A DNA stretch of 64,000 bases, taken from NCBI GenBank assembly GCA_030680175.1, contig JAUXWO010000111.1:129145-193144 (forward strand), in the 5' to 3' direction. This DNA is from Vicinamibacterales bacterium. GTDB taxonomy: Bacteria; Acidobacteriota; Vicinamibacteria; Vicinamibacterales; UBA2999. The notes below the pieces were generated by a model. That model saw only the letters and a list, made by a program, of their open reading frames with translations, was not told the origin of the DNA and did no database searches. The position numbers and the translations under genes are program-made. Positions 17,881 to 25,054 of the stretch are shown here, in pieces (the first letter of the stretch is position 1; every line of letters begins with the position of its first letter).

Positions 17881-19206
17881 ATGCCGACGACAGCCGAGGT
17901 GGTGGACCGCGACGCGCTCATCGCGTGGTACCTCCGCACACGCGCCCGCTCCCGCGCCATCTTCGATCTCGTGAGCGAGGACGCCTACTACGCGCGTCCC
18001 ATCCTGCTGCGCCACCCCCTCGTGTTCTACGAGGGCCACCTGCCTGCCTTCAGCGTCAACACGCTCCTCAAGAAGGGGCTCGGGCATCCCGGCATCGACC
18101 CGGCCCTCGAGACGCTCTTCGCGCGCGGCATCGATCCGGATGACGAAGCCGCCGCACAAGGCGCGGGCGTGTCGGCGTGGCCCACGAGGGCCACGGTACG
18201 GCACTACGCAGACGAGGCCGACGCCGCGATCCTGGCGGCGCTGGCACGCGCGCCCATCGTGGATGACCGGGTCCCGGTGCTGCGTGGCGCGGAGGCCGCC
18301 TTCGCCATCATCGAGCACGAGGCGATGCACCAGGAGACGCTGCTCTACATGTGGCACCGCCTCCCGCTCGACAGCAAGCGCGCACCCGCCGGATACGCCC
18401 CGGTCGTGGACGGCAAGGCGCCGGACGCGGCGCGGGTGGCCATTCCCGCCGGGACCGCCACGCTCGGCACCGGCCCCGAGGCCGCCTTCAGCTGGGACAA
18501 CGAACGCCGTGTGCACCGCGTGCCGGTGGAGGCGTTCGAGGTGGACGCCTTCAACGTCACCAACGCCGACTTCATGCGCTTCGTGGAGGCCGGGGGCTAT
18601 TGCGATCCGAAGTGGTGGCGCGCGGAGGACTGGGCGTGGGTCATGAGCACCGGCGTCACGCACCCGCTGTTCTGGGAGCGTCACGACGGGACATGGCACT
18701 GGCGCGGCATGTTCCAGCTCGTGCCGCTGCCGGGCGCGTGGCCCGCGTACGTCACGTATGCCGAGGCGACGGCCTATGCGAAATGGCAGGGCGCGCGGTT
18801 GATGACCGAGGCGGAGTACCACCGGGCGGCGTTCGGCGCGCCCGACGGTGGCGAGCGCGCGTTCCCGTGGGGGGACGCACCGCCGGCCTCGTCGCACGGG
18901 GTGTTCGACTTCGAGACGTGGGATCCGCAGCCCGTGGGCAGCCGCCCCGCCGGCGCGAGCGCCTGGGGCGTACACGACCTGATGGGGAACGGCTGGGAGT
19001 GGACGTCGACGGTGTTCGGTCCGTTCGACGGGTTCGAGCCGCTGCCGTCCTATCCCGAGTACTCGGCGGACTTCTTCGATGGCCAGCACTACGTGATGAA
19101 GGGCGCCTCGCCCGTCACGTCACGCGACCTGCTGCGTCGCGGCTTCCGCAACTGGTTCCGCCCGCAGTATCCGTACATGTACGCCAGCTTCCGCTGCGCG
19201 CGCTAG
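17881..19206 (+). CDS. egtB: EgtB/OvoA/SenA-type nonheme iron sulfoxide synthase
   Basis: 441 residues from ATG 17881, 4 nt after an AGGGAGG ribosome site; GTG 17836 and ATG 17878 are alternatives. N-terminal DinB-like helical domain carries the iron motif H146-x3-H150-x-E152 (HEAMHQE). The C-terminal two-thirds is an FGE/SUMF1 fold (VTNADFMRFVEAGGY, WEWTSTVFGPF, RRGFRNWFRPQYPY). It joins a thiol or selenol to the imidazole of (trimethyl)histidine. The LRHPLVFYEGH and WFRPQYPYMYASFR segments look closer to OvoA/SenA than to classical EgtB. With EgtD downstream, ergothioneine is the likeliest product; EgtA, C and E are not seen. The stop TAG lies inside a CTAG at the edge of the inverted-repeat element that follows. 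Confidence 0.88.
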   Translation: MPTTAEVVDRDALIAWYLRTRARSRAIFDLVSEDAYYARPILLRHPLVFYEGHLPAFSVNTLLKKGLGHPGIDPALETLFARGIDPDDEAAAQGAGVSAWPTRATVRHYADEADAAILAALARAPIVDDRVPVLRGAEAAFAIIEHEAMHQETLLYMWHRLPLDSKRAPAGYAPVVDGKAPDAARVAIPAGTATLGTGPEAAFSWDNERRVHRVPVEAFEVDAFNVTNADFMRFVEAGGYCDPKWWRAEDWAWVMSTGVTHPLFWERHDGTWHWRGMFQLVPLPGAWPAYVTYAEATAYAKWQGARLMTEAEYHRAAFGAPDGGERAFPWGDAPPASSHGVFDFETWDPQPVGSRPAGASAWGVHDLMGNGWEWTSTVFGPFDGFEPLPSYPEYSADFFDGQHYVMKGASPVTSRDLLRRGFRNWFRPQYPYMYASFRCAR

Positions 19207-19369
19207 TGTCCTGGAACCGTGATTCGTTGCATAAGTCCCGGAGCGCGGCGCCCGGCTGGCAAGGCGCGACGACCGAGCATACTGGGCGTATTTGAGGGAG
19301 GAGCAACGCCGCCAGCCGGGATGCCCCGCCCGGGAATTGTGTAACGAATCACGGTTTCAGGACGCTAGC
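19202..19369. mobile_element. MITE-like palindromic element between egtB and egtD
   Basis: About 165 bp bounded by imperfect inverted repeats of about 30 bp (left from 19205, right ending 19366); the shared core is AACCGTGATTCGTT, with 4-5 mismatches over the arms. A second nested dyad lies inside (CCCGGCTGGC... and ...GCCAGCCGGG). GCTAG borders both ends, so CTAG could be a 4-bp target duplication. It holds no ORF. This is the architecture of a non-autonomous element (MITE), and it sits exactly at the egtB stop codon. As RNA it would be one long hairpin between the two ergothioneine genes and could uncouple or attenuate egtD. Confidence 0.75.
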
Positions 19370-19382
19370 TTGCGGAGGGACC

Positions 19383-20372
19383 ATGCCCGGCACGCACAAC
19401 ACGACCACCACCGCTACCGGTGATCCGCTCGCGCGCTTCGCGGAGGATGTCGCGCAGTCCCTGCAGCAGACGCCGCGGCGGATCGCGCCGATGTACCTCT
19501 ACGATGCGCTCGGCTCCGCGCTCTTCGAGGCCATCTGCCAGCTGCCGTGGTACCGCATCACGCGCGCCGAGCATGCGCTGCTGGCGCGCCACGCGGCCGG
19601 GATCCTCGCCGCCGCCGGCGGCGTGCCGCAGATCGTGGAGCTCGGCCCCGGCAGCGGCGAGAAGCTCGCGCACCTGACAACGGCGGCGCGGGAGGGCGCG
19701 GTGATCGACGTGCACCTGGTGGACATCTCCGATGCGGCGCTCGACCTCGCTCGTCGCACGCTGCAGCGCACCGGCGCGCGGATCACCCTGCATCACGGCA
19801 CCTACGAAGAGGGCCTGCGCCAGGCGCTCGCCGCCCGGCGCGCGAGCGCGCCCGTGCTCGTGGCGTTTCTCGGATCCAACATCGGGAACTTCGACCCACC
19901 CGAGGCGGCGTCGCTGCTCGCCGCGATCCGCGCGGCGCTGGCACCGGGGGACTCGCTGCTCCTCGGCGTGGACCTGGTCAAGCCCGAGCGCACCCTGCAG
20001 CTCGCCTACGACGATCCGATCGGCGTCACCGCGTCGTTCAACCTGAACGTCCTCCGCCGGATGAACGAGGAACTGGGGGCCGACTTCGACCTGGCGCGGT
20101 ACCGTCACCGGGCGGTCTGGAACGCGCAGGAGTCGCGCGTGGAGATGCACCTCGTGAGCACGCGCCGGCAGGACGTGGAGATCCCGGCCGCGGGGCTGCG
20201 CTTCACGATGGAAGAGGGCGAGTCCATCTGGACGGAGAGCTCCTACAAGTTCACGCCGGAGCGCGTCGACGCCCTCGGCCGCACCGCCGGCTTCACCCCC
20301 GGCCGGCCGTGGGTGGACGCGGAGGCGGGTTTCGCGCTGACGCTGTTCACGGTGGACGCGACGCGGCCGTAG
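19383..20372 (+). CDS. egtD: L-histidine N-alpha-methyltransferase (EgtD)
   Basis: 329 residues from ATG 19383, preceded by GCGGAGGGACC, a good ribosome site. SAM-dependent trimethylation of histidine to hercynine, first step of ergothioneine synthesis. Visible: YLYDALGSALFEAICQLPWYR-TRAE at the N-terminus, SAM loop VELGPGSGEK (85-94), FLGSNIGNFDPPEA, GVDLVKPERTL-AYDD and the FTMEEGESIWTESSYKF strand that binds the imidazole/carboxylate. Length and motifs match EgtD throughout. Confidence 0.95.
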   Translation: MPGTHNTTTTATGDPLARFAEDVAQSLQQTPRRIAPMYLYDALGSALFEAICQLPWYRITRAEHALLARHAAGILAAAGGVPQIVELGPGSGEKLAHLTTAAREGAVIDVHLVDISDAALDLARRTLQRTGARITLHHGTYEEGLRQALAARRASAPVLVAFLGSNIGNFDPPEAASLLAAIRAALAPGDSLLLGVDLVKPERTLQLAYDDPIGVTASFNLNVLRRMNEELGADFDLARYRHRAVWNAQESRVEMHLVSTRRQDVEIPAAGLRFTMEEGESIWTESSYKFTPERVDALGRTAGFTPGRPWVDAEAGFALTLFTVDATRP

Positions 20373-20441
20373 TCAGACGGTCAACGAACCTGCAGTCGGA
20401 GCGCTCACGGGTGACCCTGCTGGTTCCGCTCATTCCGGGTC

Positions 20442-20470
20442 TTGACTCGCGACTGAACGGCATACACACT
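20442..20470 (+). promoter_or_regulatory. Candidate promoter of vapBC
   Basis: TTGACT (20442-20447) followed 17 bp later by CACACT (20465-20470). The -35 is good and the -10 weak. The -10 overlaps the dyad at 20461-20479, as expected for an autorepressed toxin-antitoxin promoter. Confidence 0.45.
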
Positions 20471-20479
20471 ATGTGTATG
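20461..20479. promoter_or_regulatory. VapBC operator: perfect dyad over the antitoxin start
   Basis: CATACACA-CTA-TGTGTATG is a perfect 8-bp inverted repeat with a 3-bp spacer. It covers the presumed -10 and the ATG codons at 20471/20477. VapBC and similar complexes bind short dyads of this sort at their own promoter, so this is very probably the autoregulatory operator. Confidence 0.75.
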
Positions 20480-20707
20480 AAACGCACAAATCTTGTGCTT
20501 GACGAGCGCCTGCTCGAAGAGGCCGTGAAGGTGAGCGGCGAGCGCACCTACTCGCGGGCGGTCGAGCGCGCGCTCGAGGACTTCGTACGCCGGGCCCGGG
20601 CCCGGCAGATTCTGACGCTGGCGGGCAGCGGCCTGTGGGAGGGAGATCTGTCGGTGGTGCGCGAAGATCGAGCCCCGTACGGCGAGCCGTCCAAGCGGAA
20701 GCGATGA
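20477..20707 (+). CDS. vapB: VapB-type antitoxin
   Basis: 76 residues from ATG 20477 (MKRTNLVLDERLLEEAVK); ATG 20471 adds two residues. The ribbon-helix-helix start (T-N-L-V-L-D-E-x-L-L-E-E-A) is typical of the VapB subfamily with N-x-x-LDE; the basic and acidic C-terminus would wrap the toxin. Stop TGA overlaps the toxin ATG (ATGA at 20704). The sequence is found within a larger open frame running on from egtD, but this start has the operator and the family N-terminus. Confidence 0.88.
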   Translation: MKRTNLVLDERLLEEAVKVSGERTYSRAVERALEDFVRRARARQILTLAGSGLWEGDLSVVREDRAPYGEPSKRKR

Positions 20708-21111
20708 CGCTCGTCGATACCTCGGTCTGGGTGGAGGTCTTCCGGCGCGGGTCCACCTTCCGCCTCGAGTCGGTCCTCGACATCGAGGAAGCGGTGACGT
20801 GCCTGCCGGTGATTCAGGAAGTGCTGCAGGGGTTCGACGACGAGGCGGCCTTTCAGACAGCGCGGATCGCCATGAAGGCGCTGCCCATCGTCGAGATGCC
20901 CATGCACGAGTCGGTGTTCGACCAGGCCATCGACCTGTACCGGCGGGCGCGGCGCGCGGGCGTGACCGTGCGTTCGGGCGTGGACTGCGTGATCGCGGCG
21001 TGCGCCCTGCGTCACGCCCTGCCCGTGCTGCACTGCGACCGCGACTTCGATGCCCTGGCGCGCGTCTCGTCGCTCGAGTCCCTCAACATCCGGTCCGTGC
21101 GCTCTCGTTAG
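20704..21111 (+). CDS. vapC: VapC-type PIN-domain ribonuclease toxin
   Basis: 135 residues from ATG 20704. PIN-domain RNase: acidic metal ligands at D5 (LVDTSVWVE), the Glu of IQEVLQG, the Asp of S-G-V-D-C-V-I-A-A and the final Asp of H-C-D-R-D-F-D. VapC toxins cleave initiator tRNA or rRNA when released from VapB. All four acidic positions are present, so it is probably active. Directly downstream begins a 9-bp repeat array. Confidence 0.92.
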   Translation: MTLVDTSVWVEVFRRGSTFRLESVLDIEEAVTCLPVIQEVLQGFDDEAAFQTARIAMKALPIVEMPMHESVFDQAIDLYRRARRAGVTVRSGVDCVIAACALRHALPVLHCDRDFDALARVSSLESLNIRSVRSR

Positions 21112-21395
21112 TGACGCACCCCGGGGCACCTCCGGCACCCGGGCACTTTGGGCACCTTGGGCACCCCGGGCACCCCGGGCACCCCGGGCACCCCGGGCAC
21201 TCCGGGCACCGTGGGCACCCCGGGCACCGTGGGCACCTTGGGCACCGTGGGCACCCCGGGCACCGTGGGCACCCCGGGCACCGTGGGCACCCCGGGCACC
21301 CCGGGCACCGTGGGCACCGTGGGCACCCCGAGCACTTATCTCCTCCCCTCATCTATTGCATTCCCCCCATCAGATTGCATAATTTGAACGGTCGT
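21112..21395. repeat. 9-bp tandem array (GGGCACCnn), single orientation
   Basis: About 24 units from 21117 to 21336, mostly GGGCACCCC and GGGCACCGT, all in one orientation. Then comes an AT-richer stretch (21336-21395) with two ATTGCAT copies. Part of a 373-bp gene-free gap between vapC and the giant oxidoreductase. No stop codon occurs inside the array in several frames, which creates false ORFs. Confidence 0.9.
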
Positions 21396-21424
21396 TTGAC
21401 TGGACCCGATGGTCCTGTTACCTT
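21396..21424 (+). promoter_or_regulatory. Promoter of the giant oxidoreductase
   Basis: TTGACT (21396-21401), 17-bp spacer, TACCTT (21419-21424). This is the best sigma70-like match in the window and would start RNA near 21431, at the left edge of a perfect palindrome. Confidence 0.55.
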
Positions 21425-21430
21425 GGGGCT

Positions 21431-21450
21431 GGCCCGTGTCGACACGGGCC
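21431..21450. promoter_or_regulatory. Perfect 20-bp palindrome at predicted transcription start
   Basis: GGCCCGTG-TCGA-CACGGGCC is a perfect 20-bp palindrome starting at the predicted +1 of the downstream gene. It could be a dimeric repressor operator or, in RNA, an 8-bp GC hairpin at the very 5' end of the leader, which would stabilise the mRNA or control it. Confidence 0.5.
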
Positions 21451-21484
21451 CCGCCGCCGTCCTCATCGAGTGAATCAGGTGTCC

Positions 21485-24400
21485 ATGACAGGTGTCCCCT
21501 CCGCGCAGCAGGCGCTCGGCGTTCCAGGCTTCACGTTTGCCGACTTGCACGAGCCTGCCCGGCTGAAGACGTTGCACGACCTCTTCATCGAGGAGGTGCG
21601 CGGCACCGAACCGGAGCTGTGGGCGGCCTGGGAGGCCTACCGGCAGGATGCGAAGGCGCCGGGTGGCCCGGTCGCCGAGTCGAATCTGATCGTGCAGATG
21701 GCGCCGCACGTCAGCCGCTTCGTCACCCGCCTGTTCCAGGTGGGCGACGAGGCCGAGGCGATGGCGGCCGCCACGCGCGCGTACGACGACCTGTTCCGCT
21801 TCAAGATCGACTTCGTCCGGCGCCGCGCGCTGCCGCTGCTCAAGGGCGGCGGGCATGTCGAGGCGAGCGTCGACGACCACGCGTACGTCGACCGCTGCAC
21901 GGCCGGGGCGCCCGACGATGAGACGCGGGAGCTGATGCTAGCGCGCGCGGGCTGCGCGTTGCTCGACCGGGAGGCCGCGCTCCGCGAGGGCGGGAGCGAC
22001 GCCGACAAGGCCGCCGTCGCGGACGAGATCGAATCGCTGAAGCGCTGGGCGGCCGCCCATGCTCACGCCCCCGCCTATCGCGGCTGGGTCGTCTTCCGCT
22101 TCCCCGAGACGCTCGACTACCAGCAGCTCGTGCCGGTCCTGCGGCCGCAGCCGTCCCTGCCGGAAGCGATGGTCGGGCCCGAGGAGAAGCTGCGCCGGCG
22201 CGAGGGCTTCAAGCTCACGGACACGCGCGCGGCGACGCGCGAGGTGCTGAGCGAGATCCACTACTGCGTGCTCTGCCACGAGCGCGACAAGGACACCTGC
22301 TCGAAGGGCATCGTCGACAAGGCCGGCGCGGTCACGACCAACGCGCTCGGCATCCCGCTGGCCGGCTGCCCGCTCGACGAGAAGATCTCGGAGATGCACA
22401 CGCTGCGGAAGCGCGGCGATGCCATCGGGGCGCTCGCCATCGTCACCGTGGACAACCCGATGTGCCCGGGCACGGGGCACCGCATCTGCAACGACTGCAT
22501 GAAGGGCTGCATCTACCAGAAGCAGCAGCCCGTGGACATTCCGCAGGTCGAGACGGGCGTGCTGACCGACGTGCTGCGCATGCCGTGGGGCGTCGAGATC
22601 TACGGGCTGCTCACCCGGTGGAATCCGCTGAACCGGGTGCGCCCGTACGCGCTGCCGTACAACGGCCGCAACGTGCTCGTCGTGGGCCTCGGCCCCGCGG
22701 GCTACACGCTCTCCCACTACCTTCTCAACGAGGGCTTCGGCGTCGTCGCCATCGATGGCCTGAAGATCGAGCCACTGGCCGACGAGCTCACCGGCGCCGG
22801 CGGGCAGCCGCCGCGGCCCGTGCGCGACTGGAGCGAGATTTACCGTCCGCTCGACGAGCGCGTGCTCGAGGGCTTTGGCGGCGTCTCCGAGTACGGCATC
22901 ACCGTGCGCTGGGACAAGAACTTCCTGACGCTGATTCACCTCACGCTCGCGCGCCGCGGCCGGCTGAAGATCTACGGCGGCGTCCGCTTTGGCGGCGCGC
23001 TCCCGCTCGACGAGGCGTGGGGCTACGGCATCGACCATGTGGCGATCGCCTCGGGCGCGGGCCGGCCCACGATCATCGGCATCAAGAACAACCTGATCCG
23101 CGGCATCCGCAAGGCCAGCGACTTCCTGATGGCCCTGCAGCTGACGGGCGCCTTCAAGAAGGACGCGCTGTCGAACCTGCAGACGCGCCTCCCCGCGGTC
23201 GTCATCGGCGGCGGCCTGACGGGCGTGGACACGGCCACGGAGCTGCTCGCGTACTACCCGCTGCAGGTCGAGAAGACGCTCGAGCGCTACGAAACGCTGA
23301 CGCGTGATCTCGGCGAGGCGGCGGTGCGCGGCATGATGGACCCCGAGGAGACGGGGATCCTGGACGAGTTCCTGGCGCACGGCCAGGCGGTGCGGGCCGA
23401 GCGCGCGCGCGCGGCCGAGGCGGGGGAGCTCCCCAACTTCATTGCGCTGGTACGGGAGTGGGGCGGCGTGACGCTGGCCTACCGCAAGCGCATGCAGGAC
23501 TCGCCGGCGTACCGCCTCAACCACGAGGAGGTCGTCAAGGCGCTCGAAGAGGGCATCGTCTTCGCCGAGAACCTCGACCCGGTCGAGGCGGTCCCCGATC
23601 AGTTCGGCCACGTCCAGGCGATGGCGTTCACCCGCCACACGGCGGAGGGCGGGATCGAGCGCATCGAGCTGCCGGCGCGGACCGTCCTCATCGCGGCCGG
23701 GACCGCGCCGAACGTGACCTACGAGCGCGAGCACCCCGGCTCGTTCAGCCTCGATGGCCGCAAGCGGTTCTTCCAGGGCTTCTCGGCCGTGAAGAACGCC
23801 GATGGCACCTTCCGCCTCGAGCCCGACGCGAACGGCTTCTTCACCTCGCACGATGCGGGCGGGAAGTTCGTCACCTACTACGGCGACAACCACCCGCGCT
23901 ACAACGGCAACGTCGTGAAGGCGATGGCGTCGGCCAAGCACGGCTACCCGCACGTGGCGCAGCTGTTCGCCGACGAGATCGCGGCGCTCGATCCGGCGGC
24001 ACAGCCCGCGCGTGAGGCCGCGTGGCAGGCGCTCGTCGGCCGTCTCGACGCGCAGCTGCTCGCCACGGTCGAGCGTGTCGAGCGGCTCACCCCGACGATC
24101 ATCGAAGTGGTCGTGAAGGCGCCCGCCGCGGCGCGGCACTTCCATCCGGGCCAGTTCTTCCGGCTGCAGAACTTCGAGCGTCTCAGCCCCCACGTGACGA
24201 CCGACGGCTACGTGGCGTCGCTCACGATGGAGGGCATCGCGCTCACGGGCGCGTGGGTGGACAAGACGCGCGGCCTGCTGTCGCTCATCACGCTCGAGAT
24301 GGGCGTGTCGAGCCGGCTGTGCGCCTACCTCAAGCCGGGTGAGCCGGTCGTCGTGATGGGACCGACCGGCACGCCGACCGAGATTCCCGAAGGCGAGACG

Positions 24401-25042
24401 GTGCTGCTCGCGGGCGGCGGGCTCGGCAACGCCGTGCTCTTCTCGATCGCGCGCGCGCTCAAGGACGCCGGCAACCGCGTCATCTACTTCGCCGGGTACA
24501 AGGACGGGGCCGACCTGTTCAAGCGCGAGGAGATCGAAGGCGCGACCGATCAGGTCATCTGGTCCACCGATGTCGGCGTACCCGTCGTGCCCGCGCGCCC
24601 CCAGGACGCGCACATCCGCGCCAACATCGTCCAGGCGATGGTGGCGTACGCCAAGGGCGAGCTGGGCGAGCAGCGCGTGCCGCTATCGGACGTGGACCGC
24701 ATCATCGCCATCGGCTCCGACCGTATGATGAACGCCGTGCACCTCGCGCGGCGCGGCGTGCTGAAGTCGTACCTGAAGCCGACGCACTGCGCCATCGGCA
24801 GCATCAACTCCCCGATGCAGTGCATGATGAAGGAGGTCTGCGCGCAGTGCCTCCAGCGCCATGTCGATCCCGCGACCGGCAAGGAGGAGTTCATCTTCTC
24901 CTGCTACAACCAGGATCAGGACCTCGACCGCGTGGACTTCGCCAACCTGCACGCCCGCCTGCGGCAGAACACGGTGCAGGAGAAGCTGTCGAACCTCTGG
25001 CTCGCGCACCTGCTCGACGAGTCGAGGCTCGCGAAGGTGTAA
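21485..25042 (+). CDS. Giant FAD/Fe-S oxidoreductase: GltD-like plus PyrK/FNR-like fusion
   Basis: About 1185 residues from ATG 21485 (GTG 21470 and 21479 are in frame upstream). Order: a helical N-terminal region (about 1-250) I cannot assign; cysteine clusters CVLCHERDKDTC (about 260) and CPGTGHRICNDCMKGC (about 325-345) that should bind Fe-S as in the GltD/DPD N-domain; an FAD motif GLGPAGYTL (about 400); a second dinucleotide motif IGGGLTGVDTATEL (about 573); then from about 850 an FNR/PyrK-like module with the GGGLGNAVLFSI NAD motif and a terminal Cys cluster (CMMKEVCAQC ... FSCYN) for a 2Fe-2S centre. It probably moves electrons between NAD(P)H pools and a quinone, ferredoxin or substrate. 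The reaction is unknown. Confidence 0.85.
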   Translation: MTGVPSAQQALGVPGFTFADLHEPARLKTLHDLFIEEVRGTEPELWAAWEAYRQDAKAPGGPVAESNLIVQMAPHVSRFVTRLFQVGDEAEAMAAATRAYDDLFRFKIDFVRRRALPLLKGGGHVEASVDDHAYVDRCTAGAPDDETRELMLARAGCALLDREAALREGGSDADKAAVADEIESLKRWAAAHAHAPAYRGWVVFRFPETLDYQQLVPVLRPQPSLPEAMVGPEEKLRRREGFKLTDTRAATREVLSEIHYCVLCHERDKDTCSKGIVDKAGAVTTNALGIPLAGCPLDEKISEMHTLRKRGDAIGALAIVTVDNPMCPGTGHRICNDCMKGCIYQKQQPVDIPQVETGVLTDVLRMPWGVEIYGLLTRWNPLNRVRPYALPYNGRNVLVVGLGPAGYTLSHYLLNEGFGVVAIDGLKIEPLADELTGAGGQPPRPVRDWSEIYRPLDERVLEGFGGVSEYGITVRWDKNFLTLIHLTLARRGRLKIYGGVRFGGALPLDEAWGYGIDHVAIASGAGRPTIIGIKNNLIRGIRKASDFLMALQLTGAFKKDALSNLQTRLPAVVIGGGLTGVDTATELLAYYPLQVEKTLERYETLTRDLGEAAVRGMMDPEETGILDEFLAHGQAVRAERARAAEAGELPNFIALVREWGGVTLAYRKRMQDSPAYRLNHEEVVKALEEGIVFAENLDPVEAVPDQFGHVQAMAFTRHTAEGGIERIELPARTVLIAAGTAPNVTYEREHPGSFSLDGRKRFFQGFSAVKNADGTFRLEPDANGFFTSHDAGGKFVTYYGDNHPRYNGNVVKAMASAKHGYPHVAQLFADEIAALDPAAQPAREAAWQALVGRLDAQLLATVERVERLTPTIIEVVVKAPAAARHFHPGQFFRLQNFERLSPHVTTDGYVASLTMEGIALTGAWVDKTRGLLSLITLEMGVSSRLCAYLKPGEPVVVMGPTGTPTEIPEGETVLLAGGGLGNAVLFSIARALKDAGNRVIYFAGYKDGADLFKREEIEGATDQVIWSTDVGVPVVPARPQDAHIRANIVQAMVAYAKGELGEQRVPLSDVDRIIAIGSDRMMNAVHLARRGVLKSYLKPTHCAIGSINSPMQCMMKEVCAQCLQRHVDPATGKEEFIFSCYNQDQDLDRVDFANLHARLRQNTVQEKLSNLWLAHLLDESRLAKV

Positions 25043-25054
25043 CATCGGTCGCGC

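Noticed and set aside
21117-21336. CRISPR array
   Set aside because: Units are 9 bp with no unique spacers of 25-45 bp and no cas genes.
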